From Lonicera japonica (lineage: Eukaryota > Streptophyta > Magnoliopsida > Dipsacales > Caprifoliaceae): a stretch of 64,000 bases of DNA. Positions 24,467 through 33,800 of the stretch are shown piece by piece. A model generated the notes under the pieces. The model searched no databases. It saw only the letters and a list, made by a program, of their open reading frames with translations, and was not told the DNA's origin. Every line of letters begins with the position of its first letter. Positions within the stretch are counted from its first letter, which is position 1. The stretch is taken from the NCBI GenBank assembly GCA_021464415.1, contig CM038466.1:31402833-31466832 (forward strand), read 5' to 3'. A program made the position numbers and the translations under genes.

Positions 24467-25836
24467 TGTTGACCTAAAAGTCAATAATCTTGTTTTGATA
24501 ATCACAATAACGTTAATCATGTGTAATTTAACTAAGTTGATGTTTTAAGTATTAGCCACAACTATTTGATCATGCGTGGACAAAACTGACAAGCCGGAAA
24601 CCAAAATCATTCATGTACGAGCTCTCTATTATTAATGTCTTACACCACACACAACAACTTGATCAATGCACTATCACAATGACACATCTATGAAGATCAA
24701 TGACCCAAAGAAGAAAAGAACCAAAGAAACATACTAAGCCCTCGAAGACTCGTAATTTCATATTTTAGTGAGTGCTTAAGTTTTCTATGTAAAGGTTCTT
24801 AGTTGATTCTCTTTATAGCTCATACACTTTGTTTTTACATAATTAGATTGATCAAATCAAAGTTTACTTCAAGATCCTTTCAAAATATCATTTTAGCAAA
24901 AACCAGTTTTGTATTAAATTCATAATTAATTCAAAATGATCTTATTTGGAGCTCTACCGAAAATATGTGTCTTAGGAACCTATATTTGACTTTCCCCGAG
25001 CATCAAAATTGATTTTAGAGCTAAACTACAAAAGTGTAAAAATTACATTTTTGGCCTACTAGACAAACCCCATCAGTTGAATGATGAGCAGTGGCTCAGT
25101 CGACTGATGGCCCAAAAACTAGCCGTTGGATTTCTGATTTTTTACCATTTTTAGTACCAAACCTCCACCAACTCCCTCCAAACGGCCATATGTTGTCCTA
25201 TACTATATATACACTATCTAAGACATATTTAAACACTCTTGAATTATTCTAACACTATTCTCTTCATCTATATTCAATACTCAAAGATTTAAGAACAATG
25301 CTTTGATCAATCATCATTATTTTGAGCTATAAATTGTTGATCAAATTTGATATCTCTTAGTGTGAGCTTAAATTGTAATCTCAATTCAAACACTTGAGAG
25401 CTATTGTTCATTGGTATTTGTCACCAAAATCTTATTCTTCAAACATTAAGAGAGGTTAATCTCTTAAAATAGTAAGAGATTGTTCTTGTCTGAGTGTTGA
25501 GAGAAATCAACATTTGTAGAGTGTGTTCACTTGTAGAGGTTTTATCTTCACCCAGAAGAAGATCGGTACTAGTGAAAATTCTCAGGGAACTATCCGAGCG
25601 TGGAAGTAGGGGTTAACAAGCCGAACCGTGTAGACAAAAAATTTTCTACTTCTATCGGTTTAATCTTTCTATCTCTAGCTTCTTGATTAATTGCTATATT
25701 TTCTTTGTGCTTGAGATTACTTTAGTGTTTTGCTTGATTGCTTGATACAGACTTTAAATATTTTAAAAACGATTTTAAAAATCCGATCTAGTTTTAAAAA
25801 TCCTATTCACCCCCTTAAGGTATTTTCCGACCTACA
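24467..25836 (+). repeat. 3' LTR of SIRE-type element
   Basis: This 1370-bp copy pairs with 15833-17189 (1357 bp). It has many substitutions and small indels relative to the 5' copy and ends CGACCTACA at 25836. Confidence 0.9.
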
Positions 25837-25963
25837 GCTATTAATTTTCCCCCTTTTTTTCTTTATTTTAATGATAAGATCATATTTTAATTTAACTAAA
25901 ATTTTAGGGAATTAACCTGACTTTGGAGAATAACGCCGCAAAACTAGTCATTGAGTTTCCAAT

Positions 25964-26591
25964 TGTAAATACCCCAATTTGCGACTCTCGCAAGAACTCT
26001 AAAACTCTTAAAGAGTTCACATGGAGCTCAAAATTTACCAACACACTAAGAAACAAGCTAAAGGAGTTTGTAGCATGACAAAAGTCCTTAATGTGAGCGT
26101 TTGTCGCACAAAAAACTTGTTTTATAGTACGACAAATCCATTATATACAGATTGATAACTCTTTGATACACTGTGTTAAAAACCCATCAGAGGAATGTTC
26201 GTCGCACGGCAAATCGCCCTACTGTAAGGGTTTGCATACGGCAAACCAATTTACTGGATGGGTTTATCGCACAACAAACCCTAGCAGTACTATAAATACC
26301 CCATGGGATTAAAGACGTAGTTTTTACACCAAAAAATCCTTTATACTTTTATATTTTCTAATTTCAAATTTGTTAAAAAGCTTGTTTTTAGTCTTATCTG
26401 ATTTTCGAAGGAATTCTCAAATCTAGTCTCAATACCCAAAGTGTTATATTCATTAATCGAATGACTAAAAATATATGAAGAGGAAAAGTAAGTATCCGTT
26501 GGAGGTTTCTCTGCGGTACATTATTTTCTATCTTATTATTATTATATCGTTAGCAAAGTAATCAATTAAACCCCTCTTTAAATTCAATTAT
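25964..26591 (+). mobile_element. Old Tat-type LTR, left half (split by nested insertion)
   Basis: It starts TGTAAATACCCCAATTTGCG, matching the young LTR start TGTAGACACCCCGATCCGTG in layout, with TCTCGCAAGAAC soon after. A TATA-like TATAAATA lies at 26291-26298. Upstream are decayed versions of the young element's palindrome, for example TGTCGCACAAAA at 26102 and CGTCGCACGGCA at 26200. It breaks at the ATTAT target site 26587-26591 and resumes at 44806. Confidence 0.8.
26587..26591 (+). other. Left target-site duplication ATTAT of the Tat element
   Basis: The exact pentamer recurs at 44806-44810, directly after the 3' LTR. Confidence 0.92.
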
Positions 26592-28152
26592 TGTAGACAC
26601 CCCGATCCGTGACCCCCGCAAGAACCCTAATGACCTACGAGACTACTATTTTTGGAGTCCAGGACACACCCGAGCACCCGAAACTACCCCGGGGGGTTTG
26701 TTGCGCGACAAACCTTTTTTTATGAAGGATTGTCGCACGACATATCACATTGTCGCGCGACAATCATTGGAATGTCGCGCGACAATCCCACTATGTCGCG
26801 CGACAATCCCTCTCTGCACCCGACCAACCACTTTCTGACACATCACAGTGTCAGGACCCATCACTTCAGCCGTTTGTCGCACGACACACAGGAATGTCGC
26901 ACGACAAACAGATATGTCGCGCGACACTTGCCTTTTTTGGGGAAATGTCGCGCGACAATCTTCCCCGAGCAGTATAAATAGGCCAACACCCCCAAGGGTT
27001 CAAGGGCAGCGATTGGAATCTGAGAATTTGGAGCTTTAGATTTGATTTTTATCAAGCACTTTTCTACTATTATCTTATTTCTGAAGAATTATCGAATATA
27101 TCCTCGACACTCGACGTGTCCCGTCTCCGGAATCGATTTCTCGGAAATATCTGAAGAAAGAGAAGATTATTATCGCCAGAGATCCCTCTGCCGTATTATA
27201 TTTTCTTTCTTATTATTATTCTCGTCAGGAAGGTAAAGAAAGTCCCTTCTAGTCTTTAAAATTAGATATCTGTGTACTTGTTTTACTTCTGTTATTCTGT
27301 CCACGTTTTATTTGAATAAACTTATTGTCAAGTTACAAATAGTCTATCGTTTTCGACACAAAAGACCCTGATAAAACCATTTTCAAAACCAGAAGAATAA
27401 GTACGTTATCGTCCGGATAAAATTTTGTTTTCAAAACCCGGACTGATAAAGACTTATTTAGGAATTAAAAATCAACATATCCTATCTTCTCTATAGACTG
27501 CGATGTGTCTGATAATTCTCCTCTCAAGAGTCATGATTCCATATTAAGTTAGTCCCGATATTAGATCCGAACTTTCACAAAAGTAAACACAATACAAGAA
27601 AACCGTCATTATCTGAGGAAATAATACGGGACACTCTTTCAAAATAAAAGGTTTTGTCATGTGTATTTACATCTTTTCAAATAAATAAAACATCGGATCT
27701 CGGAACACAAAGGTTTTCATCCCTTTCCCGTCTTCCCCCAGAAATTAGGGTTTTCATTTGAAAAGTAGTAGACTGTCAGTAAAAGCATCCAAGTTTTTCA
27801 ACATAGAATAAACATATAAGTCCACTAGAGACCGAAAGGGCGGAATGGGTGCTTAACACCTTCCCAAACCGTAATATAGTTCCCGAACCCTATAGAAACC
27901 TGGTTTCGCAGACAAACGTGTAAAGAAAGGCTTGTCTATAGCCTTTCCCCTTACACAACCTTTTTGTCCGTTTTCTCGTAAAACGTACTGGCGACTCTGA
28001 ACGAACCCCTTTGCATCTAGAATAGACGTAAGGACACCCGATATGAATCATCAAACAACTCCAAGCAAATGGAGCGACGGAATCCCTTCCGACGCTTCAG
28101 ACCACCACGAACGGGGACGAGACCCGGGGGGTCGCATTTGCGGATTCTCACA
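26592..28152 (+). repeat. 5' LTR of Tat element
   Basis: TG...CA, 1561 bp. U3 carries nine TGTCGCGCGACA-type palindromes (26699-26957), then TATA box TATAAATA at 26973-26980. Short frames seen across the palindromes on both strands arise from the repeated motif and are not genes. Confidence 0.95.
26699..26980 (+). promoter_or_regulatory. 5' LTR promoter: array of nine 12-bp palindromes plus TATA box
   Basis: TGTCGCGCGACA or one-step variants begin at 26699 (TGTTGCGCGACA), 26731, 26751, 26773, 26794, 26875, 26895, 26915 and 26946. Copies at 26731, 26875 and 26895 read TGTCGCACGACA, a CG-to-CA change. Start-to-start spacings are 32, 20, 22, 21, 81, 20, 20 and 31, close to whole helical turns. 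The last site ends 15 bp before TATAAATA (26973). A palindromic dimer-binding factor is the natural inference; its identity is unknown. Confidence 0.8.
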
Positions 28153-28153
28153 G

Positions 28154-28170
28154 TGGCGACTCTGCTGGGG
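28154..28170 (+). other. Primer-binding site of Tat element
   Basis: TGGCGACTCTGCTGGGG starts one base after the 5' LTR. It matches a tRNA 3' end with CCA. From memory this type is assigned to tRNA-Arg in Ogre elements. Confidence 0.8.
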
Positions 28171-28901
28171 ATCGAACCAGAAAACTAGACTCTTATATGT
28201 GGACTTTTGTTTATTTGAATACTTGCTTTTTTCTGCTTTCCCTACTTATGTTAATTAATTGAGAAGAAACATTTTTTCAGAAAAAGGGAATTTTTCAAAA
28301 ATACGTAATCAAGATAATGATATTTGTAAACCCAACCTTTTTCACACGCACTATCACAAATCATGCATTGGTTCTACGAGTGTGAATTTACCCCAAACCC
28401 TCGGAAGTATTATAAGTGAGTAGGGAGTTGGCTTGCTTGGGCCAACATAAACCGAAAGCATTTACTTCCACTCTCCTTGGCCAAGTACGCCCCCGAGGTA
28501 TATCGAGTGACGAGAACACTCACGTACCCGGGAAGTATATCAAAAGGCTCTTGCACGTATCCGCCCCTGGGGTATATCGCAAGGTCTTGCCAAAAAGGAG
28601 GGAGCCTGAAGCCTTAACCGTTCGTACACCTGCGCTGCATATAAGATCGAGTCAAGTTAAAACACTTGTCAAACAGCCGTAGGGGATGTACCACCTTACG
28701 GCTTACTTTTGGACGCCCTTTTAAATCCGAGGCTCTTCTCGGCAATTTTTAGTGGTTCTTTTGGCAAAAATCGAGTCGCATCACAGTCTTCCTTCATCTT
28801 CGCCACGTGGTTTCGTCTACAGTCGTGAAGCAACAAACAGACTGGAAGGTTGGGCCGGCCGTGATCACACCGGAAGACTAGTAAGACCAAGCACACCTGA
28901 A
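28171..28901 (+). other. 5' leader of Tat element
   Basis: No convincing protein is encoded; the extra ORF1 known from legume Ogre elements was not seen. A local near-repeat (CCCCGAGGTATATCG at about 28491 and CCCCTGGGGTATATCGC at about 28563) lies in the middle and could form structured RNA. Confidence 0.5.
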
Positions 28902-30859
28902 ATGGCCGATGAACGTGAGAATCGAGAGACAGATCAGAACCTAGCCGAGGCATCATCAGCTCAGCCAACCCTAGCCGAAATGCACCGTTTACTCATGACC
29001 GTCAGCAGGGATCTGGCAAACCTCACGAACGAGCAACAGGGTACCCGGATCCGAATAGAAGAATTATCAGCCGAACGAACTGCACCACCGGGGTTTGATC
29101 GACTACCACCGAATCGAGATCCGAACCAAGGACAGTCTTCACAAGTACTCCCCCCAGTTCAAGGAACCAATCCACCCCAAACGGGCCCTATCGTAATTGG
29201 TCCCGTTCAAACCGACCCCAACAATCAGAACCAATGGGCCCCGGATTCAGGCCCCACTTACCAACAGCAGGAGCCACCCATAGTCTGGCCGCAACCCCAA
29301 ATACAACCCGGTTTTGACCCCCAATACCAACCATGGCCACAAGTTCCCGCAAAACCCATTCCACCACCGGCCCCAGCAGCCCTCCCTAATGAATACCCAG
29401 ACATCAACCGACTTCGGGCAGTATATGCAGAATCGGTAATAGCACGGGAACAGCCCGACGAGATGTCAAGAGAGAGTGAGGAAATGAAGAAGCTGAAAGA
29501 GCAGATGAGGGTCCTACAGAAGGGGGTGTCCCTAATAAAAGGTGCAGACGAGATCACGGATATGAATGCCTTCTCCCTCTACCCAGAAGCAAGATTCCCC
29601 AGGGATTCAAACTCCCTTCCATCACCAAGTTCACTGGAACCACGCCCCCTAAAACTCACCTACAGTCCTACATCAGATCCATGCAAGTGTCCGGTTGTGG
29701 AGAGCCGGAATTAGCACAAGCCTTTCACATGACTCTCACGGGAGCCGCCCTGAGATGGTTCTTTGGTCTAGAAAGGCATCACACGCAGACTTGGGGAGAT
29801 ATCGTCAAAGAATTTATGACCAAATACGGGTCCAACGAGGATTTGGAAATTACTCGTAAACACCTGGAAATGGCCAAACAGGGCGAGAAAGAAAGCTTCA
29901 GCGACTTTGTCACCCGCTGGAGGGAAATGGCCTCCCAAATGTCCAAACGACCCGATGAAGAAGAACAGCTGGAAATCATTCAGAAGAACTTCACTCCAGC
30001 CGTCCTGAGTTGCATGGGAAAGCACGTATTCCCACACTTCAGAGCCCTGTTGAGTATGGGGTCACAAGTAGAGGAAGAACTGGCCAAGAAAGTTGAAACC
30101 GATACCAAGAAAGCCTCTTACGCCGGAAGAAAGACGGCCACTCCAGCCGTAAACCAACTAAGCTCGTACCCGTATCAACAAAACCCATTCCAGCAGTCAC
30201 CGCAAGTCCCCCCAATGAATTGGCCTACGCAGGGAGACTCTTCAAACACTGAGGCCAAGAAAAGGAGAAACTTCTGCACCCTCCCCACTACTCTGGTTAA
30301 GAGCCTGGAACTACTCCAAAAAGCTGGACTAGTCGCTCCACTCAACCCACGCCCCCCACCAAACCCTATTCCCAACACTTGGAGAATGAATGAGAACTGT
30401 GCGTACCATCAAGCGGCAGGCCATGACACAGAACGCTGTTTAGCTCTCCGCCATCGAATCCAGGACCTCATTGAAGCCGGAACCATCCCCGCACCCGGCG
30501 GGCCCAATGTTACTAACAATCCACTTCCTAACCATGCTCCACCTGCAGGGATTAATGCCTTGACCACTGATGAAGAAGGCTTCGATCCCGTGGGGCTCAT
30601 TCGAGATGACCCAACCTACAGGGCACTCATTGTACTGCCAGCAAAGGCTCAAGTTACCCCAGGCCTCAATCCAATAATTGACCAATGGATGGCCAAAATG
30701 AACTTCCTACCCGGGCAGGGTTTAGGAAAAACAAATCAGGGGATCTCACAACCACTCACAATCAAAACCAATCCCGGAAAATCTGGGATAGGATGGACCC
30801 AGAATAAGAAGAAACAATCATGGAAATCCCAAACCCCCCCAGGGAGACAATCTGTATGA
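28902..30859 (+). pseudogene. gag: Tat-type gag with one frameshift
   Basis: ATG 28902 was chosen because the Gag-like coiled segment (LAEMHRLLMTVSRDLANL) follows it directly. A Pro/Gln-rich linker leads to the conserved NAFSLYPEARFPR block. There a 1-nt loss near 29602-29606 throws the frame to a stop at 29714. The +1-shifted frame continues at once with FKLPSITKFTG, LTGAALRWFFGLERH and GEKESFSDFVTRWREMASQ, the plant gypsy Gag core. It goes on to a zinc-knuckle-like CAYHQAAGHDTERC near 30398, a G-patch-like LPGQGLGKTNQGI near 30706 and TGA 30857-30859. It overlaps pol by 40 bp. Confidence 0.85.
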
Positions 30860-33800
30860 CAGAAACCTCCCCCGGGACTTTCAGTTGGTCGACAGAGCCA
30901 GAATCGTCAGAAACTTCAGAGGAATCAAACCCGGCATCCCTTTGGATCCAACAAATCACCCGTTCAGGAAGGGTATACCAACCACCACCGGATACTGAGA
31001 AAACACCGCCACCTAAGGAAATAGGAGAAGATAGAGTGCTTGAGCAGTTGAAGAAGACCCAGGCACACATCACCATTTGGGGCCTCTTGGTTGCCTCCAA
31101 ACCCCACAGGACCGCTTTCATCAAACTTCTGGACGAAGCCGTGATATCACCGGACTCCACACCTGAACAACTGCCAAACATGATCGGGTCACTTACAGTC
31201 CAAAGAAGTCTGTCATTTTCAGATGAAGACTTATCTCCATTGGGGAGAAAACACAGCCTGGCTCTCCACATCACCGTCCGAACCCGAGGGAAGATCTTGC
31301 CACAAGTCCTCATCGACAATGGGTCGACCATAAATGTTTGCCCCCTGAAGACTGCCAGATGCTTGGGTATTTTGGATTCAGAGCTTTCACCATCCGCCGT
31401 AACCGTCAGGGCCTATGATAATACCAGAAGGGCCGTTCTGGGTTCTCTAAAGCTAGATCTCAGGGTCGGTCCCGGAAGTTTTTCGGCCGATTTCCAAATC
31501 ATAGACATTCCCTCCAGTTTCAACCTCCTGCTGGGAAGAGCGTGGCTACACGACATAGGAGCACTCCCCTCCTCCTTGCACCAAAAGATCAAGATACCGT
31601 TTGAAGGGAACATAATTACCATCCAAGGAGATCCTGAAAGGACCTTGGCAGATGTGGAGTTACCTGTTTTGGGAATCGGGAGCCAGAGCATACAGTTAGG
31701 AGGCTTTTCTTATGAGCCTCAAGTACAAACTCTCAGCACTCAGATAATCGAATATCTCCCCCTAGACAATATCCCCGGTCTCAGCACCAAGATTACAAAT
31801 ATGCTAAGAATGATGAAATATTTACCTGGAGCCGGCCTAGGAATGGGACAATCAGGACTACTTCAAGCCTTGGAACCGATAACGAGGTACGAAATAGAAG
31901 GTTTGGGGTACCAACACACTGAAGAAGACGATCAGCAGAAAAGGGGCCGAGGGCATCAGTATCCGAGTTTCAGCTCTTTGAACGGGTTTTTTGTCAAAGA
32001 AGGAGAGGACTTCCCCTTTTGCGGTTTTCAGGAACCTTGGAGAAACAGTGACGGAGAGAACCTGCCGGGATGGGAAATCTTCTATGAAGAGGACCTATAT
32101 GTCAAAGAAAGCATTGAACATGGTTTCTCCACCAAATTAACGATCGGGCTGAAAGAAGGAAATGAAGACAAGACAGACAAGGAGGAAGAAATGATCGGAG
32201 ATCTTTTCGACATCATGGTTCTAGGAGATGACAAGCCAGGGGATGACCCCGTACACCTGATATACGCTGATCCAGATTACCAAAGGGAAAGAGAAAAGAG
32301 TGAAATTGTAAGGGTGAGAGGTGAGAGTGAAAGTAAGGCTAGGAAAGAGCCACTCCTAGATTTACTCTTTAAACTTGTACCTGTAAACACTATTATCAAT
32401 GAAGAAAACTCTGTGTTGCGTTATCCTGTTATTTGTAATTCTGTAATAGCTTATAAGGAGTTAGAAAGACTGAACGAACACCCGGAACGGGAGGAGCAGC
32501 GTATACAAAGCGAGGAAGGAGACACTCTTGTGATTAACCTCGGAACAGAGGAGGAAAGAAGAGAGGTCCGCATTGGGGCAAGCCTAAGTGAGACAGAAAG
32601 AGAAGAATTCACACAAACTCTGAAAGAGTATGTGGATGTCTTCGCCTGGTCTTATGCGGATATGCCAGGTTTGAACAGCCAGATAGTCATGCACGAGATA
32701 CACACCAAGCCAGAATTTAGGCCCGTCAAGCAGAAGCTGAGGAAACTTACGCCAGAATGGTCCTTAAAAGTGAAAGAAGAGGTGATGAAACAATTAAGTG
32801 TGGGTTTCTTACGGGTAATCGAATACCCTTCGTGGTTGGCCAACATCGTGCCTGTTCCAAAAGCTAATGGGAAAGTCCGCATGTGTGTGGATTACCGGGA
32901 TCTCAATAAAGCTTGTCCAAAAGACGATTTTCCCTTGCCCAACATCGATTTGATAGTAGATAATACTGCCAACCACGCCCTGAAGTCATTTGTGGATGGT
33001 TTTGCCGGATATAACCAGATCAAGATGCACCCAGATCACCAAGAGAAAACAGCATTCATCACACCGTGGGGAACATACTGCTACACCGTTATGCCATTTG
33101 GGCTAAAGAACGCCGGGGCAACGTATCAGAGGGCAGCTACGGCTATCTTTCACGACATGATTCACAAAGAAGTAGAGGTGTATGTAGACGACATGATAAT
33201 CAAGTCAAAAGAGAGGAAAGGCCACGTACCAGCCTTGCGAACCTTCTTTGATCGGCTCCGCCAATATCAGATGAGACTCAACCCGCATAAATGTGTGTTC
33301 GGGGTAACCAAAGGAAAACTCCTGAGATATGTCGTCAGTAAAGAGGGAATCGAGGTGGACCCCGCTAAAGTTCAAGCTATCCAAGACATGCCTAAACCTC
33401 GTACCGAGAAAGAAGTCCGAGGATTTTTGGGTAATCTGCAGTACATCAGTAGGTTCATCTCTCAGCTCACTCAGACTTGCGAGCCCATCTTCAAACTCCT
33501 GAGGAAATCTTCACCAGGAGAGTGGGACGGCCAGTGCCAAGCAACTTTTGATAGAATCAAAGAATACCTCTCCAAACCCCCAGTGTTAGCCCCGCCCCAG
33601 ACCGGACTGCCACTAATCCTATACCTAACCGTCACTGATTCGGCTGCGGGAGCAATGCTAGCCCAGCACCTGACCGATACCCGGAAGGAGCAGGCCATCT
33701 ATTTCCTCAGCAAAAAGCTGTACCCGTTTGAGATAAACTACACACCATTGGAGAAATCATGTACCGCTCTCGTCTGGGTAACACAGAAACTACGGCACTA

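Larger units (their letters stand above)
15833..25836 (+). mobile_element. Degenerate SIRE/Maximus-type Ty1/copia retrotransposon
   Basis: The 10.0-kb element has LTRs 15833-17189 and 24467-25836 (TGTTGACC...CGACCTACA), a tRNA-iMet-like primer-binding site, and gag, pol in copia order (protease, integrase, RT, RNase H). It also has an extra ORF between pol and the 3' LTR, and a purine tract before the 3' LTR. Copia order plus large size plus an extra downstream ORF is the SIRE/Maximus layout. All reading frames are broken. The LTRs have drifted: the first 76 bases alone show four differences, so it is much older than the Tat element to its right. Flanking pentamers (GTCAC left, GCTAT right) do not match, so no target duplication survives. 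Confidence 0.9.

Noticed and set aside
15828..25841. Target-site duplication for the SIRE element
   Set aside because: GTCAC and GCTAT flank it and do not match; lost or the ends were altered.
26699..26957. CRISPR-like or hairpin RNA array reading of the repeated palindrome
   Set aside because: The repeats are 12-bp palindromes with 8-10 bp spacers upstream of a TATA box in a plant LTR; nothing prokaryotic is present.
26699..26957. Match of the palindrome to CAMTA (VCGCGB), E2F or auxin-response (TGTCGG) sites
   Set aside because: CGCG is flanked by T and C or G and A, which breaks VCGCGB; E2F cores are absent; TGTCG resembles an ARF half-site but the fit is too short to claim.
26652..27055. 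Clusters of overlapping short ORFs on both strands in the LTRs (also 43018-43708)
   Set aside because: They arise from the palindrome array (repeated VARQS/MSRDN peptides on both strands) and start or end in non-coding LTR sequence.
28153..28901. Ogre-type ORF1 upstream of gag and an intron between protease and RT
   Set aside because: No open frame of note in the leader, and pol is one continuous frame, so classical legume Ogre features are absent.
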